Assembly: GCA_023228995.1 (NCBI GenBank)
Contig: JALOAD010000004.1
Span: 62,001-126,000, forward strand
Origin: JALOAD01 sp023228995 [NCBI: Candidatus Muiribacterium halophilum]
Lineage (GTDB): Bacteria > Muiribacteriota > Muiribacteriia > Muiribacteriales
Length of the DNA: 64,000 nt
Direction of reading: 5' to 3'
Below, one piece after another: positions 35,682-43,910 of the stretch (position 1 is the stretch's first letter; every line of letters begins with the position of its first letter). Under the pieces are notes generated by a model. It did no database searches. It worked only from the letters and a program-made list of their open reading frames with translations, and was not told where the DNA came from. Both the position numbers and the translations under genes were made by a program.

Positions 35682-35690
35682 ATTATATCA
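35682..35690 (-). promoter_or_regulatory. Extended -10 promoter candidate for flagellin 2
   Basis: TGATATAAT on the minus strand has the TGN extension plus a perfect TATAAT. No good -35 is present because the upstream DNA is the terminator of flagellin 3. Predicted leader about 130 nt. No sigma-28 match was found in this gap. Confidence 0.35.
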
Positions 35691-35692
35691 AT

Positions 35693-35724
35693 AAAAAAAG
35701 GAGACCGTTACCGGTCCCCTTTTA
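35693..35724 (-). terminator. Intrinsic terminator after flagellin 3
   Basis: On the minus strand GGGGACCG-GUAA-CGGUCUCC forms an 8-bp stem (one G-U pair that exists only in minus-strand RNA) followed by seven U residues. It lies about 30 bp past the flagellin 3 stop. Confidence 0.85.
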
Positions 35725-35753
35725 TTTAAATCTCAGATTAAAACTTAAACTGT

Positions 35754-37718
35754 TTATCTAAGTAAACTAAGTACTGACTGTGGCTTCTGATTAGCCTGTG
35801 CAAGCATTGAAGTACCTGACTGAGAAAGTATCTGATTTCTAGTAAAGTCAGACATTTCTTTAGCCATATCAACGTCTCTTATTCTTGATTCAGAAGCTAC
35901 CTGATTTTCATAAGCTATATTCAAGTAATCTACTGATTTTTCAAGAGAGTTCTGGAATGCACCAAGTCTTGATCTTGCTTCTGATACTATATTAAGAGCA
36001 TTATTAACTGTAGTTATAGCAGATTCTGCTGATTTCTGAGTCTGAATACTAATATTCTGCTTTAACTTGTTAGTAATAGTACCATTATCAAGTCCATCAA
36101 CTCCATCATGATTATTACCACCACCTCTTAGTGATACTGTAAGTCCTAAAGCTTCAGCTCCAAGATTTGCATAATCAACAGTCATAGTCTGGCCTTCATT
36201 AGCACCAATATGATAAACCTGTCTAGCATCTCTAACTGAAAGTCTTACTGAAAGAAGTGAAGTAACCTGACCTCGTCCAACTGCGTTTGAAGTATATAAG
36301 GAATCTAACTGTCCAATAGTAAAATCATTAGCGCCTCTATGAAGTCCACCAACAACTCCCATAGGAATAGCTGCACCATGTCTATTTGCTATAAGTGAAG
36401 TGTTTGCATTTGCTCCACCAGCAAATGTTCTAGCTTCCATTATATCTTCCATACCAAAATCAATATCTTCGTCAACATTAAGTCTTAAACCCTTAAGAAG
36501 ACCTGAGTCTCTTAAAGCAGCTGTTCTTGCCTGATCAATCTGTACAGAATATGCATCATTTCCAATATTTATTTGCTGATAAACTGTTGAAAGTTCTTTT
36601 TCTGTAAAAATATCAGAATTTGATACAAATCTACCAAGAACTCTATACTTTTGAATATCAGAATTAACAATTGATTCTGCTGATACTCCTGGAGGTATAG
36701 TTGGGAAAAGTCTCTGATCGGTTATGTTTACTACTGAAATAATTGTGTTTGAACCTGTAGTAAATCTATTCCATTGAGGTGCATTACCAGCAGTTGGATC
36801 TACCACAGCTTTAAATGCTGAGTCAACAGAATTATCTACACCACCGAAAAGACCCATAGCTATTGCAGCACCATCTGGATCATCTGCAAAAGATATATTA
36901 AATCTTGAACCAGAATGTCTTGAAGTAAGTGTAAGATAATCCTGAGTAGTTCCAGTAGTTTGATTTGCATACTGATGAATACCCGCCTGAACACCCAGTC
37001 CAGAACCATTTATCTTTCTTACAACATCATTGATATTATCAAGTTCATTAAGCTCAACAGCTCTAGTCTGACCATCAACCTGAACCTGAAGCTCAACATT
37101 ACCTGAAATACCTAAGTCTCTAAGATCAGCAAGTCCATCACCATTATTATCCTGAAATACTGTTGAACCATGTACGTTTGAAGCATTACCTGCCTGAACT
37201 ACAGTAATAGAATAATCTGCATTGGCAACAACACCAACTGCATCAGCAGTTAGGACTTTCTTATCTAAAGTATTTGCATGACCTAATGCATTACCATTAA
37301 GAAGTTTTTTTGTGTTGAATTCAGTATAATCTGCAATTCTATCAACTTCATCAATAAGTTCATCCATTTCTTTTTGAAGTCTCTGTCTGTCATAAGTTGT
37401 ATAATTATCGTTGGCAGACTGAACAGCTAGTTTTCTCATTCTCTGTAAAATTGAATGAGTAGTGTCCATAACTCCTTCTGCTGTCTGTATCATTGATATT
37501 CCGTCTTCTGCGTTTCTTACTGCCTGATCAAGACCATTAATCTGTCCTCTCATTTTTTCAGAAACTGCTAGACCAGCAGCATCATCTGCTGCTCTGTTAA
37601 TTCTTAAACCAGAAGAAAGTCTTTCAAGATTCTTATTAAGACCTCTGTTAGTCTGTGAAAGTGTTCTGTAAGCGTTTACAGCTGATACGTTGTGATTAAT
37701 AATTCCAAAATTACTCAT
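35754..37718 (-). CDS. Flagellin 3 (large, Ca-binding-type loop)
   Basis: Filament subunit of 654 aa with typical D0/D1 ends ([34 protein letters not shown]). The insertion carries DNNGDGLAD (190-198), fitting DxNxDGxxD. A hook-IN type segment ([27 protein letters not shown]) and [12 protein letters not shown] follow. It is most similar to flagellin 4 and has no cysteine. It is preceded by fliS2 and ends at a strong terminator. The CACGGAGGAU ribosome-binding site itself looks like a CsrA target. Confidence 0.97.
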   Translation of the reverse strand: MSNFGIINHNVSAVNAYRTLSQTNRGLNKNLERLSSGLRINRAADDAAGLAVSEKMRGQINGLDQAVRNAEDGISMIQTAEGVMDTTHSILQRMRKLAVQSANDNYTTYDRQRLQKEMDELIDEVDRIADYTEFNTKKLLNGNALGHANTLDKKVLTADAVGVVANADYSITVVQAGNASNVHGSTVFQDNNGDGLADLRDLGISGNVELQVQVDGQTRAVELNELDNINDVVRKINGSGLGVQAGIHQYANQTTGTTQDYLTLTSRHSGSRFNISFADDPDGAAIAMGLFGGVDNSVDSAFKAVVDPTAGNAPQWNRFTTGSNTIISVVNITDQRLFPTIPPGVSAESIVNSDIQKYRVLGRFVSNSDIFTEKELSTVYQQINIGNDAYSVQIDQARTAALRDSGLLKGLRLNVDEDIDFGMEDIMEARTFAGGANANTSLIANRHGAAIPMGVVGGLHRGANDFTIGQLDSLYTSNAVGRGQVTSLLSVRLSVRDARQVYHIGANEGQTMTVDYANLGAEALGLTVSLRGGGNNHDGVDGLDNGTITNKLKQNISIQTQKSAESAITTVNNALNIVSEARSRLGAFQNSLEKSVDYLNIAYENQVASESRIRDVDMAKEMSDFTRNQILSQSGTSMLAQANQKPQSVLSLLR

Positions 37719-37722
37719 AATA

Positions 37723-37814
37723 ATCCTCCGTGATTACTAGTTTTTTAACATCCATGTTTTTGTGCTTTTTTTGGGGATTCTGCACAAACATCCCTGCAAC
37801 TTATTAACCTCCTT
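37723..37814 (-). promoter_or_regulatory. Flagellin 3 leader with several CsrA-type sites
   Basis: In mRNA order: AAGGAGGUUAA directly after the fliS2 stop (37804-37814) with no gene behind it; GCAGGGAUGUUU (37788-37799); a 7-bp hairpin UUUGUGC/GCACAAA; AACAUGGAUGUU (37747-37758), a near-perfect CsrA consensus; and the ribosome-binding site CACGGAGGAU (37723-37732). The arrangement resembles B. subtilis hag, where CsrA binds one upstream site and one over the Shine-Dalgarno. Confidence 0.6.
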
Positions 37815-38222
37815 TTATTTTTTTTCTGCTTCTATTTTTTCCATTTTATTTTTTTCTACAACTTGTTTCCATGTTTCACGCAATTCTTTTAATATGATGT
37901 GACAATTATCAAGTATATTTGTATCTTTTTTAATATTAGCCTTTATAAGCTCTTGATTTATAAAAAAATAAAGCTCATAAAGATTTTTTGCAATGCTACC
38001 ACCTTTATCCATATCAAGTGAAAACATAAGTTCAAGTACAATCTTCCTTGTTTTTGTAATAAATATATGACTTTCTTCAATGTTTTTTTCTTCAACTGCA
38101 CTCTTTGCTCTTGAAAGAAATCTCAATGCTCCATCATAAAGCATTATTATTAATTGCCCTTCAGAGGCTGTTGTTATCTGATTTCTTCTATAATTTTCTG
38201 CATTTTTTCCTAAGTTCAGCAT
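37815..38222 (-). CDS. fliS: Flagellin export chaperone FliS (copy 2)
   Basis: 135-aa FliS with the core ENYRRNQITTASEGQLIIMLYDGALRFLSRA and the later SLDMDKGGSIAKNLYELYFFINQEL segment typical of the family. The C-terminus is a charged Lys/Glu tail. It lies 12 bp after fliD and about 97 bp before flagellin 3, so each fliS copy sits beside a flagellin gene. The two copies differ enough to serve different flagellins, which is inference. Confidence 0.95.
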   Translation of the reverse strand: MLNLGKNAENYRRNQITTASEGQLIIMLYDGALRFLSRAKSAVEEKNIEESHIFITKTRKIVLELMFSLDMDKGGSIAKNLYELYFFINQELIKANIKKDTNILDNCHIILKELRETWKQVVEKNKMEKIEAEKK

Positions 38223-38234
38223 TATAACTCCCTT

Positions 38235-40463
38235 TTACTGTAGATTCGCAAGCTGACTTGACAGCCAAGAACTCTGAGAATTCATCTCATTTAATGCAGT
38301 TTCAAGATTTGTATATATTTTCCAAAGTCTTTCTTCTTTAGATTTAAGTCTATAATTAAAATTTGTAATATTTTCTTCCATAGTCTTAAGCTCTGATGTT
38401 AATGAACTTTCAGCTCTATAAAGAATACCAACTCCAGTATAAGTTTTCATACCTTCATACATTGTATTAAATATACCTTTTTGAGCAACTGTATAATCAA
38501 ACCCTACTTTGACATCAGCTCCTAAAGCAATTGATTCAGCAAATATAAGTTTACCTTTTTCTCTGTCAATAAAGTAAGCGTTACCAGTAAGTTCGTCCAT
38601 ATTTTCAACTTGATTATAAACTGTAGAACCGTCTCCTACTACAACCGAAACATTCTGTCCAATATTTCTAGCACCCATAGAAAAAGTTGTCTTATAACCA
38701 TTTCCGCTACCTATGTTTTTTTCAAGTTCTTCAAATTTTTTACCTTCAAAAGCTTTAAAACTAGCCTCTATTTTAGATCCAGCAGGTGGAGCCTGGAAAA
38801 ACTCAATATATCCAGTAGCTCTATTTAATTTAAACTCATTAGCAGCAGTCGGTTCTGTAACTAATTTATATTCAGTACCACCAGCTGTAATTTTAACATT
38901 TTGACCAATATTCTTATAACCAAGACTATATTTAGTTTTATTAAGAACTGCTATTCCAATATCAGCATTTTTTTTATTTATTGTCTGACCGTCATTTCTA
39001 AGCATTGCCTCAACTATTTCTGGCATATCTTGCATTGCATTTTCAAAAGTTTCTTTATCAAATTCAATAAGACCTTTTTTCATTTCAGTAGTTACAACAC
39101 CAGCAGCACCAGCAGCTTTTAGACCTACATCTTCCATTGTATAACCAGCATAAGTTGTTGAAAAAAAGCTTTTCATCTTATCCTGTATATCCATTATTGT
39201 AGAATCTCTTTTTAAAATTCCTTTTTTTTGTAATTCAGTTAAAGCTTCAATATCCTGGGCAGCATTCAACTCTTCCTTTGTTGCAACCTCTTCATTTAAG
39301 GTTTTATAAAGACTTTCCATTATTTCATTATAATCTTCAACAAATTTTTCCATTTTTTCAGAAAGACTTTCTGTATCAGTTGAAATATCTATTGTAATCG
39401 GTCCAACAACATCCTGTTTAAGATTAAACTCTACACCATTTATTTTAAAAGTATTTGAGCTTCTTTCTGTTGAAACACCGTTGAAATCAAATTTTGCATT
39501 AGAACCGATATTTTGCACAGCACTACTTACACCCATAGCATCAAGAAAATTTGAACTTTTATCATCAAATATTATTGCAGTATTACCTTGTTTTTTTGAA
39601 GTAAAAGTAAGTTTTTCTGTAACTTCATCATAAAAAGCAATTACATTAGCCTCAGATGCATTTATTCTTTTTATTATAGAATCCATACTATCAATTTCTT
39701 TATTTACATTAAAATCAACACCATTTATAGAAAAAACACCTGAAGTTATTGACATATCTCCAGCAAACTTATCAAGTTTTGCACTTCTATCAATAAATTT
39801 TATACCAGCAGCAGTCAAAAAACCAGTATGATTAATTGATTCTTTAGTTTCAAATATAGCAAGTCCTTGACCAGAATCTGCTGTAATAGAGAATTTATTA
39901 TCAACTGAATTCCATGAAAAATCAGCAACTTTCGCATTAGGATTATTTTCAACAGCAGTCATAAACTCATCTACACTTGAAAAATAATTAAGATCAAATT
40001 CCACTCCATTTACAGTAACAGAACCTTGTGGTATTCCAGAAAAACCAGCTTCCTCAAAAGATTTTGAAGTATCTATAGCACCAAGAGAACTGTTTGAAGT
40101 AAGTATTGAGCTAGTATTTAACTGATTTGCACTAGCAGCAATAGTAGAGGTAGCAAGTGATATATTTCTAAAAGTATAACTTGCATTTAACGCATCTATT
40201 CCTGCTTTTGCTCCCATAGCATCTACATTACTTACAGTTGTCTTTTTACTTCTAAATGTACTTTCAAGTGTAAAATCAAAAACATTTGCCTGAAATTCAT
40301 ACATTTTAAGGTTTATCTCATTATAAAGCTCTTTTTTTAAATTAAGTTTACTCTTTTTATCAACCATTTTATAAAGAGGTTGTTTTTCTACGCTCATCAA
40401 CTTTTCAACAATAGAACCAGAATCAAATCCTGATAGTCCTGACATCTGTATTGTTCCTACCAT
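38235..40463 (-). CDS. fliD: Flagellar cap protein FliD, enlarged
   Basis: Forms the filament cap that folds flagellin at the tip. The N-terminus (GLSGFDSGSIVEKLMSVEKQPL) and the C-terminal coiled helix ending SSWLSSQLANLQ are typical. At 742 aa it is longer than the usual 450-650. Extra modules are visible: residues about 147-222 match a module in FlgL, about 243-312 is a hook-IN motif, and about 510-571 and 588-658 are a tandem pair of small beta domains (both containing NIGQNV). A related beta domain is in FlgK. It is between flaG and fliS2. Confidence 0.95.
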   Translation of the reverse strand: MVGTIQMSGLSGFDSGSIVEKLMSVEKQPLYKMVDKKSKLNLKKELYNEINLKMYEFQANVFDFTLESTFRSKKTTVSNVDAMGAKAGIDALNASYTFRNISLATSTIAASANQLNTSSILTSNSSLGAIDTSKSFEEAGFSGIPQGSVTVNGVEFDLNYFSSVDEFMTAVENNPNAKVADFSWNSVDNKFSITADSGQGLAIFETKESINHTGFLTAAGIKFIDRSAKLDKFAGDMSITSGVFSINGVDFNVNKEIDSMDSIIKRINASEANVIAFYDEVTEKLTFTSKKQGNTAIIFDDKSSNFLDAMGVSSAVQNIGSNAKFDFNGVSTERSSNTFKINGVEFNLKQDVVGPITIDISTDTESLSEKMEKFVEDYNEIMESLYKTLNEEVATKEELNAAQDIEALTELQKKGILKRDSTIMDIQDKMKSFFSTTYAGYTMEDVGLKAAGAAGVVTTEMKKGLIEFDKETFENAMQDMPEIVEAMLRNDGQTINKKNADIGIAVLNKTKYSLGYKNIGQNVKITAGGTEYKLVTEPTAANEFKLNRATGYIEFFQAPPAGSKIEASFKAFEGKKFEELEKNIGSGNGYKTTFSMGARNIGQNVSVVVGDGSTVYNQVENMDELTGNAYFIDREKGKLIFAESIALGADVKVGFDYTVAQKGIFNTMYEGMKTYTGVGILYRAESSLTSELKTMEENITNFNYRLKSKEERLWKIYTNLETALNEMNSQSSWLSSQLANLQ

Positions 40464-40478
40464 ATCCGCCTCCTTATA

Positions 40479-40832
40479 TTATAGCTGCTGATCAATAAAA
40501 AGACCAAGCACTTCTTTAAATTTTGCTCTAAATTCCAAAATTTTTTCTGGTGGTATTTCTCTTATAACATTATTTTCATCATCCAACACTTTTATTACAA
40601 TCTGTTTATCTTTAACTGAAAACTCAAGATTTCTTTTTAAACTATATGTATCTGCAAGTTTATTTATTGATTCAATCTCTTTTTTTATATTTTCTTCTTC
40701 TTTAGAATTCATATTCATTTTGAATTCATTTTGTTTTTCTAGAGCAAGAGAGTTGTTTTTTTCTTTAAGTTGTTTTTTACTGTTTTCTACATTCACGACA
40801 GAATCCTGCGGTATAACTTTATCTATTTTCAT
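40479..40832 (-). CDS. flaG: FlaG family protein
   Basis: Small cytoplasmic or exported protein that influences filament length in other bacteria. From the ATG at 40832 the product is 117 aa. The N-terminal half is Lys/Asn/Glu-rich and probably disordered. The C-terminal half has the FlaG core LEFSVKDKQIVIKVLDDENNVIREIPPEKIL. AAGGGGG is well placed before this ATG; a GTG three codons earlier is less likely. It begins the unit flaG-fliD-fliS2-flagellin 3. Confidence 0.92.
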   Translation of the reverse strand: MKIDKVIPQDSVVNVENSKKQLKEKNNSLALEKQNEFKMNMNSKEEENIKKEIESINKLADTYSLKRNLEFSVKDKQIVIKVLDDENNVIREIPPEKILEFRAKFKEVLGLFIDQQL

Positions 40833-40869
40833 AAAACTCACCCCCTTACTGCTATTTTAACAGTTTTGA

Positions 40870-40897
40870 GAAAAGGGGACAAAAATGTCCCCTTTAT
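40870..40897 (-). terminator. Intrinsic terminator after flagellin 4
   Basis: AAAGGGGACA/TGTCCCCTTT is a perfect 10-bp stem (40872-40881, 40886-40895) with a 4-nt loop, followed on the minus strand by TTTTCTC. It lies about 35 bp past the flagellin 4 stop and separates it from flaG. Confidence 0.75.
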
Positions 40898-40930
40898 TAT
40901 GAAACAATGTATTTTTACCAGTTAACCAGA

Positions 40931-42808
40931 TTAAAGTAGAGAAAGTATTGTTTGTGGCTTTACATTAGCCTGTGCAAGCATTGCAGTCCCTGATTGTGTC
41001 AAAATCTGATTTCTGGTGAATTCTGTCATTTCCTTAGCCATATCAACATCTCTTATTCGAGATTCAGATGCTACCTGATTTTCATAAGCTATATTCAGAT
41101 AATCAACTGATTTTTCAAGTGAGTTCTGATATGCACCAAGTTTTGCTCTTGCTTCAGATACAATGTTAAGTGCATCATTAAATACAGTTATCGCTGTTTC
41201 AGCACTTTGCTGAGTTTCAATCGATACATTAAGCTGTAATTTTTGACTTATTGAACCATTATCAAGTCTATCAACACCATCAAAAGTGTTACCAGCTCCA
41301 TAAAGACCAACTTTAAGTCCTAAAGATTCAGCAGTAAGGTTTCCAAAATCAACTGTCAATGTCTGTCCTTCATTAGCTCCAATGTGGAAAACCTGTCTTG
41401 CATCTCTTACAGAAAGTCTTACTGATAAAAGTGAAGTAGCTTCCTGAGCAGTATTATTAACAAGCTGAGCAATTACAAACTCATTATTACCTCTTTTAAG
41501 TCCACCTTCAACACCCTGAGGAATTGTTGCAAAATGATAATTTGTAACACTTGAACTTCCCCATGTGCTATAAGTTGCTATATCAGCAGTACCAAAGTCT
41601 ATGTCTTCATCAACTCTTAACTTAACACCTCTAAGAAGACCTGAGTCTCTAAGCTGTGAAGTTCTTGTATTATCAATTGTAAAAGAAAGATCATTGTTTG
41701 CAGCTACATAAGCTGTTGATAATTCTTTTTCTGTAAAAATATCAGAGTCTGAAACAAATCTACCAAGAATTCTCTGAGAAGTTGTTATCTGAGTTTCATC
41801 CGCAATTCCCGGTGGTATTGTTGGAAACAGTCTCTGATCAGTTATATTTACAACTGATATTATTGTGTTTGTGCCTGAATTAAATTTAAGCCATTCTGCG
41901 TTTACATTACCGCTTATTGCAAGCGATGTCGAGTCAACAGAATTTCTATTTCCGCCAGTAAGACCTAGAGCTATTGCAACTCCGTCTGGATCCTGACCAA
42001 ATGAAATGTTGAATCTTGAACCAGAATGTCTTGATGTCATAGTAAGATAATCTTTTCCTTCAAAACTATGCACTCCTGCTTGTATGCCCAGATCTGAACT
42101 GTTTATTTTTCTTACTATATCATTAATATTATCTTCTTCATTAAATCCGACAGCTCTTGTATATCCGTCGAGACTAACTTGAAGTTCAACATTTCCCGAC
42201 ATTCCAAGATCTCTAAGATCAGCAAGTCCATCACCGTTATTGTCCTGAAAAGCTACTGAACCATGAACATTTGAAGCTTCTCCAGCACGAACTACAGTTA
42301 CAGAATAATCAGCATTTACAACCCTACCAACTACATCAGCATTAAGGACTTTTTTGTCAAGAGAATTAGCTCTTCCGACAGTTGAACCGTCAAGAAGTTT
42401 TTTAGTATTAAACTCAGTATAATTCCCTATTCTATCAACTTCATCAATAAGTTCATCAACTTCTTTCTGCAATCTTTGTCTATCATAAGTTGTGTAATTA
42501 TCGTTGGCTGACTGAACAGCAAGATTTCTCATTCTATGAACTATACTGTGCATTGTGTCCATAACGCCTTCAGCAGTTTGTATCATTGATATGCCGTCTT
42601 CTGCATTTCTAACTGCCTGATCAAGACCATTTATTTGGCCTCTCATCTTTTCAGACACCGCAAGTCCCGCAGCATCATCAGAAGCTCGATTCACCCTCAA
42701 ACCTGATGATAATCTTTCAAGATTTTTGCTTAAAGACTTATCTGTGTTGTTAAGACTTCTAAATGCATTTAATGCACTTACATTGTGGTTAATTATTCCT
42801 ATACCCAT
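40931..42808 (-). CDS. Flagellin 4 (large, Ca-binding-type loop)
   Basis: Filament subunit of 625 aa with D0/D1 ends ([34 protein letters not shown]). It carries DNNGDGLAD (189-197), a hook-IN type motif, and the [21 protein letters not shown] segment shared with flagellin 3. It has no cysteine. A 365-bp leader with a sigma-28-type promoter and many GGA sites precedes it, and a terminator follows, so it is transcribed alone. Its position next to csrA-fliW and its strong own promoter suggest it is the main filament protein. Confidence 0.97.
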   Translation of the reverse strand: MGIGIINHNVSALNAFRSLNNTDKSLSKNLERLSSGLRVNRASDDAAGLAVSEKMRGQINGLDQAVRNAEDGISMIQTAEGVMDTMHSIVHRMRNLAVQSANDNYTTYDRQRLQKEVDELIDEVDRIGNYTEFNTKKLLDGSTVGRANSLDKKVLNADVVGRVVNADYSVTVVRAGEASNVHGSVAFQDNNGDGLADLRDLGMSGNVELQVSLDGYTRAVGFNEEDNINDIVRKINSSDLGIQAGVHSFEGKDYLTMTSRHSGSRFNISFGQDPDGVAIALGLTGGNRNSVDSTSLAISGNVNAEWLKFNSGTNTIISVVNITDQRLFPTIPPGIADETQITTSQRILGRFVSDSDIFTEKELSTAYVAANNDLSFTIDNTRTSQLRDSGLLRGVKLRVDEDIDFGTADIATYSTWGSSSVTNYHFATIPQGVEGGLKRGNNEFVIAQLVNNTAQEATSLLSVRLSVRDARQVFHIGANEGQTLTVDFGNLTAESLGLKVGLYGAGNTFDGVDRLDNGSISQKLQLNVSIETQQSAETAITVFNDALNIVSEARAKLGAYQNSLEKSVDYLNIAYENQVASESRIRDVDMAKEMTEFTRNQILTQSGTAMLAQANVKPQTILSLL

Positions 42809-43173
42809 TAGATTCCTCCATGAAATCTGAAATCCTGGCTTCCTTACCAGGGGGTCTAATGAAACTATTAATTTTTAATTTTTTAACCTCCTTATTTCAA
42901 TTATTTCCACCGGGCCACCCATTCCCTGTGGATTGAAAGTGTTGTTTTTTTTTAATACAAAAAAAGCTTATCTAAAAACACCTCTGTGCTTTTAAATAAA
43001 CTTTCTTTAATATGTTTGAATAAAATTTATTCATATTTTACTTCCTTGTTTTTTCTTCAGTAGCTATCCTTAGCTACTTGCATTTATATCGTCAAACTTT
43101 AATCATTACTTTAATTTTTTTTTAAAAACTTTTTAAGCTATATATCTATTATATATACTTTTCATGCTTTTTG
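42809..43173 (-). promoter_or_regulatory. Long flagellin 4 leader with an array of CsrA-type sites
   Basis: 365 bp with no gene. In mRNA order: hairpin 43059-43078 (8-bp stem AGUAGCUA/UAGCUACU, tetraloop AGGA) at the expected 5' end; AACAAGGAAGU (43040-43050); CCAC/GUGG hairpin with loop AGGGAAUGG (42915-42931); AAGGAGGUUAA without a following gene (42883-42893); CCUGG/CCAGG hairpin with loop UAAGGAAG (42834-42851); and ribosome-binding site CAUGGAGGAAU (42812-42822). Each presents GGA as CsrA requires. A tight FliW-CsrA switch over this mRNA is inferred. Confidence 0.65.
43086..43113 (-). promoter_or_regulatory. Sigma-28-type promoter of flagellin 4
   Basis: TAAA (43110-43113), 16 bp, GACGATAT (43086-43093) on the minus strand. 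Geometry is identical to the flgM and MerR-like promoters. Start of transcription would be near 43078, at the first CsrA-type hairpin. Confidence 0.65.
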
Positions 43174-43422
43174 TCAATCCTGTGGCAGTTTTCCTTTTAA
43201 AAGTGATTCTAATTCTCTAACTTTGTTTATATGAATTTTATTGGTAGCAGCAAGCTTATTCTCCATTTGTATCTCTTCATATACTTCTTTTCTATGTACT
43301 GAAATATTTTTTGGAGCATTTACACCTATTTTAATCTGATCACCTTTTATATCAACAACAACTATCTCGATATTATCTGCAATTATTATGCTTTGGTTTT
43401 TTTTTCTTGTAAGTACCAACAT
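43174..43422 (-). CDS. csrA: Carbon storage regulator CsrA
   Basis: RNA-binding translational repressor acting as a dimer on GGA-containing leaders. The 82-aa product begins [20 protein letters not shown] and contains [25 protein letters not shown], with the conserved RNA-binding Leu-Thr-Arg and Val-His-Arg segments. The extended C-terminus (about 20 residues beyond the E. coli length) is of the kind that contacts FliW. It overlaps fliW by 1 nt (TAATG). Confidence 0.98.
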   Translation of the reverse strand: MLVLTRKKNQSIIIADNIEIVVVDIKGDQIKIGVNAPKNISVHRKEVYEEIQMENKLAATNKIHINKVRELESLLKGKLPQD

Positions 43423-43895
43423 TAGTCTTCCCTCTCTTTTTGGGAAGATTTATCTTTTTTCATTTTTTTATGAAGTTCTTCAACAATAGGATGTTTAAGT
43501 TTATGTTTAGAATTAAGCGATATAACCTGTTTTCCTATGTTTTTAGTGGTATTTATAACAATAGGACCTTGGAGGTTACCGGTCATTTTACTTGTATCAT
43601 CTGGAATTATTACAATACAAAAAACTGTAGTATCATCATTTTCTTCTATTTTAAGATCTTGAGCATCAGGTTCATCAATATCAAGTATATAATCAATTAC
43701 AAATTCAACCGGCTTTACAAGCACAAAAGCAAGTTCTGAGCTTTCAATACTCTGAAGCCAAGAAAACATACTTCCGCCTTCATTAAGTAAAATATATTTT
43801 TTAAAATTCTCAAATCCAAATACACCATTTTTAAAATAAATGACTTCTTCTTCTTTTATTTCAAGCTCACCAAATCTGCTTGTCAAAAGTTTCAT
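43422..43895 (-). CDS. fliW: Flagellar assembly factor FliW
   Basis: FliW binds and inhibits CsrA and is itself titrated by flagellin, coupling flagellin translation to export. The 157-aa product shows the family segments [51 protein letters not shown] and [18 protein letters not shown]. The C-terminal tail is highly charged (Lys/Glu). A CGGAGGAAT site precedes the ATG. It is between flgL and csrA, the order known from other FliW-CsrA bacteria. Confidence 0.97.
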   Translation of the reverse strand: MKLLTSRFGELEIKEEEVIYFKNGVFGFENFKKYILLNEGGSMFSWLQSIESSELAFVLVKPVEFVIDYILDIDEPDAQDLKIEENDDTTVFCIVIIPDDTSKMTGNLQGPIVINTTKNIGKQVISLNSKHKLKHPIVEELHKKMKKDKSSQKERED

Positions 43896-43910
43896 TATAT
43901 TCCTCCGCTT

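Noticed and set aside
37719-37799. 26-codon ATG-started frame overlapping the flagellin 3 start
   Set aside because: Its ATG lies inside the GGGATG CsrA-type motif, 16 nt from the AAGGAGG; spacing is too long for efficient initiation.
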